From Demequina sp. NBRC 110052 (GTDB lineage: Bacteria; Actinomycetota; Actinomycetes; Actinomycetales; Demequinaceae), in the NCBI RefSeq assembly GCF_002090075.1, contig NZ_BBRI01000002.1:868001-932000 (forward strand): DNA of 64,000 nucleotides, in the 5' to 3' direction. This document shows positions 52,402-61,871 of this stretch, one piece after another (position 1 is the first letter of the stretch; each line of letters begins with the position of its first letter). The position numbers and the translations under genes were made by a program. The notes beneath the pieces were generated by a model, which did not search any database, was not told the DNA's origin, and saw only the letters and a list, made by a program, of their open reading frames with translations.

Positions 52402-53607
52402 GTGACCAGGTACGCGCGCGGCAGCGCGCCCGTGCGCCACCGCACGCGGCGCGGCGCGCTCACGGCGCTGCGGGTGGGAAGCACTGCTGTCGCCGCGCTC
52501 GCCGGATTCGCGCTCGTCTCGGTCGCCGCGCTCGCCGGGAATCTGCAAGGCGCGATCGACGCGAACGACGTCTCCGGCATCGTCGACCCGATAGACGAGC
52601 AGCTAGACCCCACCGATCCCGACGCGGGCCGGGCCCTCGACATCCTGCTCATCGGCACCGACGTGCGCACGGGCGAGAACGGGGACATCGGGGGCGATGA
52701 CGCCGAAGGCATGCGCTCCGACACCACGATGCTCATGCACATCTCCGCGGACCGCGCCCGCGTGGAGCTCGTCTCGATCCCGCGTGACGCGCAGGTCGAC
52801 ATCGCCGACTGCACGCTGTTTGACGGCACCGAGATCCCCGGCGGTCACGGCGACTTCAACGTCGCGTTCAGCAACGGCGGGCGACAGGGCGACGCCGCCG
52901 AGGCTGCCGCCTGCACCATCAACACGGTCCAGCACCTCACCGGGATCTCGATCGAGCACTTCGCCGTGCTCGACTTCGTCGGCTTCGAGCGCATGGTCGA
53001 CGCGCTCGGCGGAGTCGAGATGTGCATTCCCTTCGATATCTCGTCCAAGAAGGCCCACCTCGAGCTCACCGCGGGTCAGCAGACCCTCACGGGTGCGCAG
53101 GCGCTGGGCTTCGCGCGCCTGCGCACGGCCGAGGTGGGCGACGTCTCCGGCTCGGACCTGCAGCGCATCTCGCGCCAGCAGGCGCTCATGGGGGCCGTCG
53201 CGGACTCGCTGCTCGCCCAGAACATCCTCACCGATGCCGGGGCCATCACGCAGTTCCTCAAGGCGGTCGCCGGATCCCTCACCACCGACACCCAGCTCGG
53301 CTCAGTCGAGTACCTCACCGGGCTCGCCTGGAGCCTGCGCGGCATCGACACCGATGACATCGTGTTCGCGACCGTCCCGTGGGAGTACACCCCTGACTTC
53401 CTCAACGTCGAGCTCCTGCCCGAGTCCGAGTCGATGTGGCAGCAGCTGCGCGACGACGAGCCGCTGACCATCGACGCCGCAGACGACGCGTCGTCCACGT
53501 GGGACGACGGCTCGAACCCGTCCACGGGCTCCGACCCGACGCAGGAATCCGGCGATTCCGGCGAGGAATCCGTCACAGACTCCCAGAACGCGGCGTGCAC
53601 CACGTAG
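52402..53607 (+). CDS. LytR-CpsA-Psr (LCP) ligase, first copy
   Basis: A 401-residue enzyme that transfers lipid-linked glycans to peptidoglycan outside the cell. A basic N-terminus and one membrane segment (about 25-48) precede the LCP domain (about 75-270). Key parts: DILLIGTDVR, SDTTMLMHIS, ELVSIPRDAQVD (the polyprenyl-phosphate Arg and Asp residues), and GFARLR. The C-terminal tail is acidic and Ser/Thr-rich. The GTG at 52402 has GGAGGGG at good spacing, better than the ATG at 52375. It is divergent from whiB2 and shares its control region, and is followed by a second LCP gene 13 bp later. Confidence 0.93.
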   Translation: MTRYARGSAPVRHRTRRGALTALRVGSTAVAALAGFALVSVAALAGNLQGAIDANDVSGIVDPIDEQLDPTDPDAGRALDILLIGTDVRTGENGDIGGDDAEGMRSDTTMLMHISADRARVELVSIPRDAQVDIADCTLFDGTEIPGGHGDFNVAFSNGGRQGDAAEAAACTINTVQHLTGISIEHFAVLDFVGFERMVDALGGVEMCIPFDISSKKAHLELTAGQQTLTGAQALGFARLRTAEVGDVSGSDLQRISRQQALMGAVADSLLAQNILTDAGAITQFLKAVAGSLTTDTQLGSVEYLTGLAWSLRGIDTDDIVFATVPWEYTPDFLNVELLPESESMWQQLRDDEPLTIDAADDASSTWDDGSNPSTGSDPTQESGDSGEESVTDSQNAACTT

Positions 53608-53610
53608 AAT
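53605..53610 (+). promoter_or_regulatory. -10 element of the second LCP gene
   Basis: TAGAAT, overlapping the stop codon of the first LCP gene and ten bases before the ATG at 53621. Transcription of the second copy could be partly independent. Confidence 0.4.
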
Positions 53611-53620
53611 CGGCGCATCC

Positions 53621-54928
53621 ATGACTGAGGCATCTCCTGTGCAGCGCGCCCACCGGCGCCCCCGCCACGCCGCGCGCATGCGCACCGGCGTGGTCGTCGG
53701 CGTGCTCGGATCTCTGGTGCTCGGAGCAGCGACCTTCGGCGCAGTGTTCTCTGGCACCTCGCTCGCGCTGTTCGAGAGCGAACTGAACACCCAGGACATC
53801 GGCTCGATCGCGGGTGACGCCGGCGACAAGCCCGATTACATCGCGGCTCCCGTGAGCGCCGACGCCACCACGGGAACTCCCGTCGACACCTATGCAGGCG
53901 AGCCGGTCAACATCCTGCTCATCGGCTCGGACGTCCGCAGCGACGAGAACGCGGCGCTCGGGGGCTACGTGGACGGTGCACGAGGCGACACCACGATCAT
54001 CGTGCACGTCTCAGCCGATCGCAGCCGCGTGGACCTCGTGTCGATCCCGCGCGACGCCAGGGTGGACATCGCCTACTGCGAGTCCCTCGACGGCCAGTCG
54101 CAACGCGGCTGGACCACGAAGTTCAACGTCGCCTTCTCCAACGGCTTCGGCTTCAACAACAACCCCGCGGAAGCCGCCGCGTGCGTGATGCGCACGATCA
54201 ACGAGATGAGCGGACTCGCCTTCGACGGCCAGTACGTCGTCGCGGACTTCGCCGGCTTCCGCGACATGATCGACGCTCTGGGCGGCGTGCCCATGTGCAT
54301 CCCCCGCGATGTGTACTCCAAGAAGGCGGACCTCGACCTCGACGCCGGCGCGCAGACGCTCAACGGCACGCAGGCGCTCGCGTGGGCGAGGGCCCGCACG
54401 GGGTCCGGCCTGGGCGACGGCACGGACCTCGCGCGCATCGAGCGCCAGCAAGAGCTCATCGAGTCGGTCCTGCGCAAGGCGCTCGGCATGAACGTTCTCA
54501 CCGACATCGACGTGCTGACGCAGTTCATCCGCGCGGCGGCCGGCTCGTTCACCATGTCGGAGCAGCTGGGCGACGTGGGCTACGTGTTCGGTCTCGCCTA
54601 TTCGCTCCGGAACCTGTCGATGGACAACGTGAGCATGTCTACCATCCCGTGGGCCTACGCGGGCGACGGCTCCGGCGACGTGGTCATCACGAGCGCGGCC
54701 GATGACGTGTGGGAGGCGCTTCTCGCGGATCAGCCGCTCCCCCTCAAGGACGACTCGTCCGACGACGAGGAGACCGACGATAGCCCCGGAACGGTGCAGC
54801 AGCCGGTCGACACCTCGCAGCTCGAGCGGACGCAGTACCTGCCGATCCCGCCGGAGGCCGCGTACGTGGTCACGGTCGAGCGCGAGACCGAGGAGCAGAT
54901 CCTCGCCTCGTGCGTCCTCGACGACTGA
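53621..54928 (+). CDS. LytR-CpsA-Psr (LCP) ligase, second copy
   Basis: A 435-residue paralogue of the preceding gene. A membrane segment (about 22-45) leads to the LCP domain (about 90-285), with NILLIGSDVR, GDTTIIVHVS, DLVSIPRDARVD and ALAWARAR. Compared with the first copy it has a longer linker before the domain and a longer C-terminal tail (about 365-435) with an acidic patch and two Cys-containing ends. Arg and Asp residues for pyrophosphate binding are kept. Tandem LCP genes usually differ in glycan target (arabinogalactan-like versus teichoic/capsular). It converges with purE, seven bases apart. Confidence 0.93.
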   Translation: MTEASPVQRAHRRPRHAARMRTGVVVGVLGSLVLGAATFGAVFSGTSLALFESELNTQDIGSIAGDAGDKPDYIAAPVSADATTGTPVDTYAGEPVNILLIGSDVRSDENAALGGYVDGARGDTTIIVHVSADRSRVDLVSIPRDARVDIAYCESLDGQSQRGWTTKFNVAFSNGFGFNNNPAEAAACVMRTINEMSGLAFDGQYVVADFAGFRDMIDALGGVPMCIPRDVYSKKADLDLDAGAQTLNGTQALAWARARTGSGLGDGTDLARIERQQELIESVLRKALGMNVLTDIDVLTQFIRAAAGSFTMSEQLGDVGYVFGLAYSLRNLSMDNVSMSTIPWAYAGDGSGDVVITSAADDVWEALLADQPLPLKDDSSDDEETDDSPGTVQQPVDTSQLERTQYLPIPPEAAYVVTVERETEEQILASCVLDD

Positions 54929-54935
54929 TCGCCGC

Positions 54936-55445
54936 CTAGGCTCGGCGCAGCGCCTCTCCCTTGGCGTGCGCAATCTCGCGCAGACGCTCCTGGAAGCCCG
55001 ACATCTCGTCGCGCAGTCGCTCCGCGTGCGGCCCCTCTCCCGCGGCGAGCATCCTCACCGCGAGCAGGCCCGCATTGCGCGCCCCTCCGATCGATACCGT
55101 GGCGACGGGAACGCCTGCGGGCATCTGCACGATGCTCAGCAGCGAGTCCATGCCGTCGAGGTGCTTGAGCGGCACGGGTACTCCCACGACGGGCAGCGTC
55201 GTCACCGAGGCGAGCATGCCCGGCAGGTGCGCCGCGCCTCCCGCGCCCGCGATGATCACCCTGAGCCCGCGATCTGCGGCCGCGCGCCCGTACGAGATCA
55301 TCTCGTCCGGCATCCGGTGCGCGGAGACGACGTCCTTCTCGAACGGCACGCCGAACTCGGCCAGGGCCTCGCCCGCGGCCTGCATCACCGGCCAGTCGGA
55401 ATCGGAACCCATCACGATCCCCACCAGGGGTCGCTCGTCGCTCAT
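54936..55445 (-). CDS. purE: N5-carboxyaminoimidazole ribonucleotide mutase
   Basis: A 169-residue class I PurE that turns N5-CAIR into CAIR in purine synthesis. GSDSDWPVM (phosphate loop, about 13-21), SAHRMPDEM and [12 protein letters not shown] are the active-site motifs and all are intact, including the catalytic His in SAHR. The ATG overlaps the purK stop by 4 bp (ATGA), so the two consecutive enzymes are made together. The longer open frame to 55973 lies inside purK and is not used. It corresponds to Rv3275c. Confidence 0.97.
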   Translation of the reverse strand: MSDERPLVGIVMGSDSDWPVMQAAGEALAEFGVPFEKDVVSAHRMPDEMISYGRAAADRGLRVIIAGAGGAAHLPGMLASVTTLPVVGVPVPLKHLDGMDSLLSIVQMPAGVPVATVSIGGARNAGLLAVRMLAAGEGPHAERLRDEMSGFQERLREIAHAKGEALRRA

Positions 55446-56587
55446 GTCGCACCTCCGTCCCTCACGATAGCGGCGGCGGCCACCGCACGGCCGTAGACGT
55501 CGTCCGCGTCGGCGCCGGAGAGGTTGACGTGCCCCACCTTGCGCCCCGCCCGCACGCCCTTCGCGTACAAGTGAATCTTCGCGTCGGGGTCGTGCACGTC
55601 GGCGAGCGCTGCGGGGAGGTCCTCGCGCGCGCCACCGAGCACGTTCGCCATCACCGTCACGGGCGCGGTCGCCGCGGTCGAGCCAAGCGGCAGATCCAGG
55701 ACTGCACGGAGGTGCTGCTCGAACTGGCTGGTCACGGACCCGTCCTGGGTCCAGTGACCCGAGTTGTGCGGCCGCATGGCGAGCTCGTTGATGAGCACGT
55801 GCTCGCCCGTGTCGAACATCTCGACGGCGAGCACCCCCACGACGCCGAGCTCGGTCGCGATGCGCGTCGCGACCTCGCGGGCCTCGCTCTCCTCCTGGGC
55901 CGTGAGCCCCGTGGCGGGCGCGATGACCTCCGAGCACACGCCGTCGCGCTGGATCGAATCGACCACGGGCCACGTCACCACGTCGCCTGAAGGCCTGCGG
56001 GCCGCGAGCGCGGCGAGCTCCCTCACGTAAGGAACCTTCTGCTCGATGAGCACGCGCGGACCGCCGTCTGCCGCGGCTGCGAGCCAGTCCGACGCGTCGG
56101 TCGCCTCGGTGATGACCCTCACCCCCTTGCCGTCGTAGCCACCGCGCGCGGTCTTGAGCACCGCCTCGCCGCCGTGGGAGTCCAGGAAGTCAGCGACCTC
56201 CGCCTCGGTGGTCACCGGCGCCCAGTCGGGATTCGGCAGGCCGAGCGCGTCCATGCGGCGGCGCATCTCGATCTTGTCCTGCGCGTAGATCAGCGCGTCC
56301 AGGCCAGGGCGCGCGGGCACGCCGACGGCCTCGGCCGCCGCGAACACCTCGGCCGGAATGTGCTCGTGCTCCCACGTCAGCACGGCAGGACGGGGCTCGG
56401 CGAGCAGCCTCGCCACCGCGTCGGGGTCGCGCGGCAGGCCGACGACCGTCTCGTGAGCCGGCAGCGCCGCCGCGGCCTCCTCGGACTCGACGAGGACGCG
56501 GAGCACGATGCCGAGCTCGGTTGCCTCGGGTGCCATCATGCGGGCGAGCTGGCCGCCTCCGATGACGGCGACGATAGGCGGGGTCAT
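55442..56587 (-). CDS. purK: N5-carboxyaminoimidazole ribonucleotide synthetase
   Basis: A 381-residue ATP-grasp enzyme that carboxylates AIR with bicarbonate and ATP. The N-terminal GGGQLARMM, the central [11 protein letters not shown] (ATP loop) and the metal/phosphate region [14 protein letters not shown] are present in order. The ATG at 56587 has a TAGGTT element seven bases upstream and starts only 34 bp from the divergent gtrA start. purE follows with a 4-bp overlap. Same order as Rv3276c-Rv3275c with GtrA-like Rv3277 divergent. Confidence 0.97.
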   Translation of the reverse strand: MTPPIVAVIGGGQLARMMAPEATELGIVLRVLVESEEAAAALPAHETVVGLPRDPDAVARLLAEPRPAVLTWEHEHIPAEVFAAAEAVGVPARPGLDALIYAQDKIEMRRRMDALGLPNPDWAPVTTEAEVADFLDSHGGEAVLKTARGGYDGKGVRVITEATDASDWLAAAADGGPRVLIEQKVPYVRELAALAARRPSGDVVTWPVVDSIQRDGVCSEVIAPATGLTAQEESEAREVATRIATELGVVGVLAVEMFDTGEHVLINELAMRPHNSGHWTQDGSVTSQFEQHLRAVLDLPLGSTAATAPVTVMANVLGGAREDLPAALADVHDPDAKIHLYAKGVRAGRKVGHVNLSGADADDVYGRAVAAAAIVRDGGAT

Positions 56588-56594
56588 GGCCCCC

Positions 56595-56613
56595 AACCTA
56601 CCGCCGGTACGCT
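56595..56613. promoter_or_regulatory. Divergent -10 elements of purK and gtrA
   Basis: TAGGTT for purK (minus, 56600-56595, 7 nt before ATG) and TACGCT for gtrA (plus, 56608-56613, 8 nt before ATG) are only seven bases apart. Each -35 region must lie within the coding start of the other gene. Both messages appear leaderless. Confidence 0.5.
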
Positions 56614-56621
56614 CGACAACC

Positions 56622-57104
56622 ATGACACTCGTCGACCGTCTGCGGGGCCGCGCGGGAGAGCTCGCGCGCTTCGCGACGGTGGGCGCCGCGGGCGTCGTCG
56701 TGAACCTGGGAGTGTTCAATCTGCTCAGGCTCGGGCCGCTCGCTCCCGACTCGACGGTCGCGGGCGATGACGACCGCGTCGTCACGGCCAAGGCCATCGC
56801 CACGGTCGTCTCCATCGCCTTCGCATGGCTCGCGCACCGCGGCTGGACGTTCCGGGGGATGCAGGTGCACCGCCCCGGCGCCGAGGCGCTGCTGTTCTTC
56901 CTCATCAACGGTGTGGCGCTCGGGCTCGAGGCGGGGGTGGTCGCGCTGTCGCATCACGGGCTCGACCTCACGTCGGCGCTCGCCGACAACGTCGCCGCGG
57001 CGATCGGGATCGGACTCGGGACCGTCGCCCGCTACGTGGGCTACCGGCTCTTCGTGTTCCGTGACGCCGCGCCTTCGCACGACGAGGAGCGCTCAGAGCG
57101 CTGA
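56622..57104 (+). CDS. GtrA-family membrane protein
   Basis: A 160-residue protein with four membrane segments (about 15-35, 52-72, 85-108, 120-142) and the family start ELARFATVGAAGVVVNL. The pattern AWLAHRGWTFR and the end RYVGYRLFVFRD are typical. GtrA proteins help move undecaprenyl-linked sugars across the membrane for surface polysaccharide decoration. Leaderless start. A minus-strand two-component system ends eight bases after it; the GT-C-like membrane enzyme two genes on could be a partner, by inference. Confidence 0.92.
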   Translation: MTLVDRLRGRAGELARFATVGAAGVVVNLGVFNLLRLGPLAPDSTVAGDDDRVVTAKAIATVVSIAFAWLAHRGWTFRGMQVHRPGAEALLFFLINGVALGLEAGVVALSHHGLDLTSALADNVAAAIGIGLGTVARYVGYRLFVFRDAAPSHDEERSER

Positions 57105-57112
57105 GGCGCGGA

Positions 57113-58426
57113 TCAGCGGCGGCGGCGGCCGCGTCGGCGCTCGACGCGGCTGTGCGGGACGACCTCCTCGAGGTCGACCATGCGCGGCACGCCCTGGAGG
57201 AAGACGGAGAACACGGCGGGCCTGCGCTGGGACAGCTCGAGCCGACCCCCGTCCGCCGTCACGAGGTCGCGCGCGAGTGCAAGTCCCAGCCCGTGCCCAC
57301 GACCGGACGTGACCTCGCGCTCGAAGATGCGCGGCGCGAGATCGTCGGGCACTCCTTCGCCCTCGTCACGCACCTCGATGACGAGCGCGTGGTTCGCGCC
57401 CGAGGACCGCGCGGAGACGGTCGTGGTGCCGCCTCCGTGGTGGAGGGAGTTCTCGATGAGAGTCGCAAGCACCTGCGCGAGCGCGCCCGGGGTGGCGAAC
57501 AGCGTGGCGTCCGTGTCCTCGACCACCAGCGCGCGACCGGCGCGCGCGAACGACGCCTCCCACTCCTCGTACTGCTGGGCGAAGACCTCGGCGAGCTGCA
57601 CCATCTCGGTCCCCGCGCCGAGCGCGCGTCGCGATCGGCCCAGCAGGTCGTCGACGACGCCGACCAGGCGCTCCACCTGTTCGAGCGATGCGTCGACCTC
57701 GGCCCTCACCTCGTCCTGATCGGTGGTGAGGGAGATCTCCTCGAGCCGCATCGTGAGCGCCGTGAGCGGCGTGCGCAGCTGATGCGACGCGTCGGACGCG
57801 AACTGGCGTTCGGCCGCGAGGCGCGCGGCCATCCGATCCGCGGATCTGCTCAGCTCGTCCGCGACCATGTCGATCTCCTCGACTCCGGTGCGCTCGAGGC
57901 GGGGCCGAGTCTGACCGGCGCCCACCTGCTCGGCGGAGGCGGCGAGGTACACCAGCGGGCGCGCGAGCCGCTCGGCCTGCCACGACGCCATCGCGACACC
58001 CGCGACGACCGCGATGACGGCGACCGCGAGCACGAGACCCACGAGCCGTGACGCTTCGAAGAACACGTCCCACCATGCGACCTCCATGATGACGACGATC
58101 CCCGAGTCGGAGGACTCCGAGTCGGAGAGCGCGGGCGAGGGACGCTCGCCGGCCGAGTGCTCGGAACCGTCGGGCAGGCGCACCGAGATGTAGCGCGGCG
58201 CGCCCGACGCGGTAGAGACGAACGACGAGAGCGTGCGCTCGTCGATGGTCTCACCGAGGAGGTACCTGACCTCGAGCGCACGCGCCGCAGTCGAAGTCCT
58301 GAGATCCAGGTCCCGCTCCGCGTCGCCACGGATCAGCTGCGCGGCAGCAACCCCTAGCGGGATGCCGAGCAGGATCACCGCGACCACGAGCGCGGAGATG
58401 GTCGCCTGGAGCATCCGCCGCCTCAC
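57113..58426 (-). CDS. Sensor histidine kinase of a two-component system
   Basis: A 437-residue kinase. Membrane segments at about 8-28 and 125-148 enclose an outer sensing region of about 95 residues rich in Ser/Asp/Glu. A HAMP-like linker (about 150-200) leads to the H-box SDASHQLRTPL with His215 and the ATPase domain with ENSLHHGG (N box), DEGEGVP (G1) and GRGHGLGLAL (G2). The C-terminus is Arg-rich. Starts at GTG 58426, nine bases after the regulator gene ends. The stimulus is unknown. Confidence 0.93.
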   Translation of the reverse strand: MRRRMLQATISALVVAVILLGIPLGVAAAQLIRGDAERDLDLRTSTAARALEVRYLLGETIDERTLSSFVSTASGAPRYISVRLPDGSEHSAGERPSPALSDSESSDSGIVVIMEVAWWDVFFEASRLVGLVLAVAVIAVVAGVAMASWQAERLARPLVYLAASAEQVGAGQTRPRLERTGVEEIDMVADELSRSADRMAARLAAERQFASDASHQLRTPLTALTMRLEEISLTTDQDEVRAEVDASLEQVERLVGVVDDLLGRSRRALGAGTEMVQLAEVFAQQYEEWEASFARAGRALVVEDTDATLFATPGALAQVLATLIENSLHHGGGTTTVSARSSGANHALVIEVRDEGEGVPDDLAPRIFEREVTSGRGHGLGLALARDLVTADGGRLELSQRRPAVFSVFLQGVPRMVDLEEVVPHSRVERRRGRRRR

Positions 58427-58435
58427 GGCGCGCTC

Positions 58436-59113
58436 CTAGTCGTCGTTCTCGAAGCGGAAGCCCATGCCGCGCACGGTCGTGATGTACCGCGGGTTCGCGG
58501 CGTCGTCGCCGAGCTTGCGGCGCAGCCACGAGACGTGCATGTCGAGCGTCTTGGAGGGCGCACCCGACTCCGCCTCCCACACCTCGCGCATGAGCGACTC
58601 GCGCGACACGACCGAGCCTGCGTTGGCGACGAGCACCTGCAGCAGCTCGAACTCCTTGGAGCTGAGCTGGAGCTCGGCGTCGCCGAGGTATGCGCGGTGC
58701 CCCGACACATCGACGCGCACGTCGCGGGCCGCGATCTCGCCGGCAGCCTCACCGCCGACGCGACGACGCAGGAGCGCGCGCACGCGTGCGAGCAGCTCGG
58801 CGAGACGGAAGGGCTTGGTGACGTAGTCGTCCGCGCCGGCGTCGAGGCCCACCACGAGGTCCACCTCGTCTGCGCGCGCGGTGAGCATGAGGATCGGAAC
58901 CTGGAGGCCCTTGTCGCGGATGCGCCGCGCGACATCCACGCCGTCGATGTCGGGCAGGCCGAGGTCGAGGATCACCAGATCGGCGTCCTCTGCTCCCCCG
59001 ACTCCTCCGGCACCGGTTCCGTGCCATTGCACGTCGTAGCCTTCCCTACCCAAAGCCCGGGTCAAGGGTTCCGAAATAGTCGGGTCATCTTCGACCAAGA
59101 CAATGCGGGTCAT
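58436..59113 (-). CDS. OmpR-family response regulator
   Basis: A 225-residue regulator paired with the kinase that follows. The receiver domain (1-118) has Asp9/Asp10, phospho-acceptor Asp50 and a Lys in TKPF. The winged-helix domain (about 125-222) contains SSKEFELLQVL and ends YITTVRGMGFRF. The target genes are unknown; the divergent GT-C-like gene, 85 bp away, is the natural first candidate. Its promoter is TTGCAA-N16-TATCGT with the ATG six bases after the -10, so the message is leaderless. Confidence 0.95.
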   Translation of the reverse strand: MTRIVLVEDDPTISEPLTRALGREGYDVQWHGTGAGGVGGAEDADLVILDLGLPDIDGVDVARRIRDKGLQVPILMLTARADEVDLVVGLDAGADDYVTKPFRLAELLARVRALLRRRVGGEAAGEIAARDVRVDVSGHRAYLGDAELQLSSKEFELLQVLVANAGSVVSRESLMREVWEAESGAPSKTLDMHVSWLRRKLGDDAANPRYITTVRGMGFRFENDD

Positions 59114-59119
59114 GGGGAC

Positions 59120-59147
59120 ACGATACCGCTGGGACCCGACATTGCAA
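59120..59147 (-). promoter_or_regulatory. Promoter of the response-regulator gene
   Basis: On the minus strand TTGCAA (59147-59142), a 16-bp spacer and TATCGT (59125-59120), ending six bases before the ATG at 59113. Both hexamers are readable, supporting the leaderless model. Confidence 0.6.
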
Positions 59148-59184
59148 GAGCCGCGCGACACGCCACGGCGCGCGTCGCCGCCGG

Positions 59185-59190
59185 TAGGCT
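59185..59190 (+). promoter_or_regulatory. -10 element of the GT-C-like gene
   Basis: TAGGCT eight nucleotides before the GTG at 59199; leaderless pattern. Confidence 0.45.
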
Positions 59191-59198
59191 CGGAAGGC

Positions 59199-61361
59199 GT
59201 GAGCGCACTCGACGCAGACGCCGCGGCCCTGCGTGAGCCGCGCCTCCCCCAGCCGCTGATCGCAGCCGCCTCCGCGGCGCCTGCGGCGATCGTGCTGATC
59301 GCCTCGTCGCTCGCGCTTGCCGCAGGCGTGGCCGTCTCTCTCGACGCGCATCATCCCTGGACAGTGATGCCGCTTGCGGCCCTGATCGCCGCGCTCGGAT
59401 GGAGACCCCTGGTCCGCGTGGATCCGCACCCGCGCGCCGCCCTCGCGGGCACCCTGCTGGTCGTGGGGCTCGTCGCCTGGACCGTCGCGAACGCCCTCAT
59501 GGCGTCCGAGTACCTCATCGTGGTTCGCGACCCCGGCTTCCTCACCCTCTCGGGGATCTGGCTGGTCGACCATGGAGGCACCGACATCCCGGCGTCGGGG
59601 GCGATCGAGGCGGCGGCCCTGCAGGCCAACCTCATCCCCGACGCCTCGGAGGCGTGGACCCTGCGCGGCGAGATGGTGCAGCCCCAGGGGGCGCACATGC
59701 TCCCCGCGACCATCGCGATCGGTGGCTGGATCGGCGGCCTGAACGGCGTGCTCGTCGCCAACGTCGTCGCCGGCGCTGCCGGGCTCGCCGCAGTCCACCT
59801 CGCCGCCCGACGGTTCCTGACCCCGATGGCGGCCCTCGCCCCTGCCACCGCGCTGGCGTTGACCGTCGCGCACATCGGGCTCTCACGTGCCGCCTATACC
59901 GAGCCGCTCACGCTGCTGTTGGTCATCGCGGGCCTCGCGTGGACGTGGCAGGGAGTCGACGAGCGACGCTGGGCACCCGTGCTCGCGGGCGCGATCGCGA
60001 CGGGCGCCACGAGTCTCATCCGCATCGACGCCGCCGCGTTCGCCGTCGGCGCGCTCGCCGGGGCGGCGCTCGCACTCGCCGCCAGCCCGCACGACGCGAC
60101 CTGGCGGCGGCGTGCTCTTCTGGGCTTCGCCGGAATGCAGCTGCTCGTGCTCGGCGCCGGCTACCTCGCGCTTCTGCGCTGGAGTCGGGAGTACGTGCTG
60201 CGCCTCACCGATCAGATCACCTCCCTCGGCGCCGTCTACGTTCTCGGGCTTGTCGTGGCAGTCGCGTGGGCGCTGACGTGGGGGCGACGACTCCGAGGTG
60301 AACGCCTGCTCACGGGCGCGACCGCACGCCTGGGCCATCGCGGCTCCCTGATCGGCGCGCTCGTCGTGTCCGGAGCCCTGGTCGCGCTCGCGTCGCGACC
60401 GCTGTGGACGGTGGTGAGGCGCGGAACCGAGACGCCCTCCGACGTGTTCGCCAATGGGGTGGTCGAGCAGTTCCAGGCAGCGGCTGGCATGGAGATCGAC
60501 CCTCTGCGCACGTACGCGGAGCACACGATCACCTGGATCAGCTACTACCTCACCTGGCCGCTCGTAGCGCTGGGAGTACTGGGGTTCGGACTCATGACCT
60601 ACCGCGCGCTGCGCGGCCAAGGGGCCTGGTGGATCGCGCTCGCGGCACTGCTCGCGCCGACGCTCATGTACGCGTGGCAGCCCTCGATCATGCCCGATCA
60701 GCTCTGGGCGATCCGGCGCTTCGAGCCCGCCTCGCTGCCGGGATTCCTCCTCGCGGCCGCCGTCGCCGCGTGGTGGCTCGCGAGCCTCCTGCGCACCGAG
60801 GGCGCGCGCCATTCCGCGCGCAGAGTCGCCGCGATCGCATTCGTGATGCTGCCCCTCAGCACGTGGGTCTCGGTCGTGCCGGGCGACGAGGACCCGGTGC
60901 TCGCGGCGGTCAACGTCGCCACCCGCGAGATGGGCGCCCCGCTCGGAGGCGGCGAGCACGACGGCGCGGTCGCACAGGCTCAGGCTCTGTGCGACGTCGC
61001 CGACGGCCGCCCGATCATCCTCGCGGGCACCTCGTCGCACTTCGGGACACTGCGCGTGATGTGCGACGTGCCGGTGGTGCTCGCGCTCGTGGAGCCGACG
61101 CAGGAGACGCTCGCGGCGATGACCGAGGTGTTCGGCGAGCCGCCGGTGGTGCTCACGCGGAACGCCGAGTGGGTGGCGTGGACCTCGGAGCCGCAGGTCG
61201 TGGTGTCATCGACCGTGGTGCATTCCGACTACTCGTTGCAGCGGATTCCGCGCACACTCATCATGCGTTCCTATGAGTGGTACGCGGGCGTCGTCACTCC
61301 CACAGGCGAGGTGCAGCCGATCGCGCGCGAGAAGGCCGCTGCCTCAGCCCTCAACCCCTGA
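59199..61361 (+). CDS. Large multi-pass membrane protein, GT-C glycosyltransferase-like
   Basis: A 720-residue protein with about 12-13 membrane segments in the first 570 residues and a C-terminal outer domain of about 150 residues. The first outer loop contains VRDPGFLTLSGIWLVDHGG, where GT-C enzymes keep the acidic catalytic residues, followed by a long loop with GEMVQPQGAHMLP. The layout matches ArnT/PMT-like polyprenyl-sugar transferases, but I cannot name donor or acceptor. The GTG at 59199 is chosen by the -10 element before it; the ATG at 59103 would overlap the regulator gene. Divergent from the two-component pair. Confidence 0.82.
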   Translation: MSALDADAAALREPRLPQPLIAAASAAPAAIVLIASSLALAAGVAVSLDAHHPWTVMPLAALIAALGWRPLVRVDPHPRAALAGTLLVVGLVAWTVANALMASEYLIVVRDPGFLTLSGIWLVDHGGTDIPASGAIEAAALQANLIPDASEAWTLRGEMVQPQGAHMLPATIAIGGWIGGLNGVLVANVVAGAAGLAAVHLAARRFLTPMAALAPATALALTVAHIGLSRAAYTEPLTLLLVIAGLAWTWQGVDERRWAPVLAGAIATGATSLIRIDAAAFAVGALAGAALALAASPHDATWRRRALLGFAGMQLLVLGAGYLALLRWSREYVLRLTDQITSLGAVYVLGLVVAVAWALTWGRRLRGERLLTGATARLGHRGSLIGALVVSGALVALASRPLWTVVRRGTETPSDVFANGVVEQFQAAAGMEIDPLRTYAEHTITWISYYLTWPLVALGVLGFGLMTYRALRGQGAWWIALAALLAPTLMYAWQPSIMPDQLWAIRRFEPASLPGFLLAAAVAAWWLASLLRTEGARHSARRVAAIAFVMLPLSTWVSVVPGDEDPVLAAVNVATREMGAPLGGGEHDGAVAQAQALCDVADGRPIILAGTSSHFGTLRVMCDVPVVLALVEPTQETLAAMTEVFGEPPVVLTRNAEWVAWTSEPQVVVSSTVVHSDYSLQRIPRTLIMRSYEWYAGVVTPTGEVQPIAREKAAASALNP

Positions 61362-61387
61362 GGGATTGCACCCCCGTGACCTGAGCG

Positions 61388-61780
61388 TCAGCGGCCCTCG
61401 TCGGTCTCGGCAGATGCGGCGGCCGCGCCGCGGCGCGTCACAGCGATCGCGACCACGCCCGACACGACCACGATCACCGCCGCGGCGACAGGAAGTGCGC
61501 GCCAGATCAGCGTCGCGATCGCTACCTGCAGCAGCTGCCAGGTCAGGGCTGCGCCATACGACCAGCTCGAGCCTCGTGAGAAGCCGCGCGCGATCAGGGC
61601 GACTGATGCCGCGCCGAGGACGGCACAGGCTGCGATACCCAGCGCCGCACCCCCGTCGGCGGTGCCCACCTGGGCGAAGTGAACGGCTGCCCCCGCCGCG
61701 AGCGCGGCGAACGCCACGGCCTCGAGCCACAGCAGCACCGAGGCCGCGCGCGTGAGCAGATCCGGACCTGGGCGAGGCAT
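61388..61780 (-). CDS. Small four-segment membrane protein, unknown
   Basis: A 130-residue protein with four hydrophobic segments (about 10-32, 42-64, 74-92, 95-115) and a charged C-terminus with TRRGAAAAS and an acidic end. No family recognised with confidence. A TACCGT element seven bases before the ATG at 61780 supports the start. It converges with the GT-C-like gene with 26 bp between stops and has no operon partner. It lies next to the long control region of whiB1. Confidence 0.75.
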   Translation of the reverse strand: MPRPGPDLLTRAASVLLWLEAVAFAALAAGAAVHFAQVGTADGGAALGIAACAVLGAASVALIARGFSRGSSWSYGAALTWQLLQVAIATLIWRALPVAAAVIVVVSGVVAIAVTRRGAAAASAETDEGR

Positions 61781-61787
61781 GCCCCCC

Positions 61788-61793
61788 ACGGTA
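61788..61793 (-). promoter_or_regulatory. -10 element of the small membrane protein gene
   Basis: TACCGT on the minus strand, seven nucleotides before the ATG at 61780. Confidence 0.4.
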
Positions 61794-61871
61794 GCGCGCG
61801 TCGGGATCAATCCGGGCCCCTCGCGCGTTACCCGAGGGACGGCAGTACCCGTCACGAAATCCCCTCTCAAC

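Noticed and set aside
59103..59198. ATG 59103 as start of the GT-C-like protein
   Set aside because: It would overlap the regulator gene's start, adds a charged tail before the first membrane segment, and ignores the TAGGCT placed eight bases before GTG 59199.
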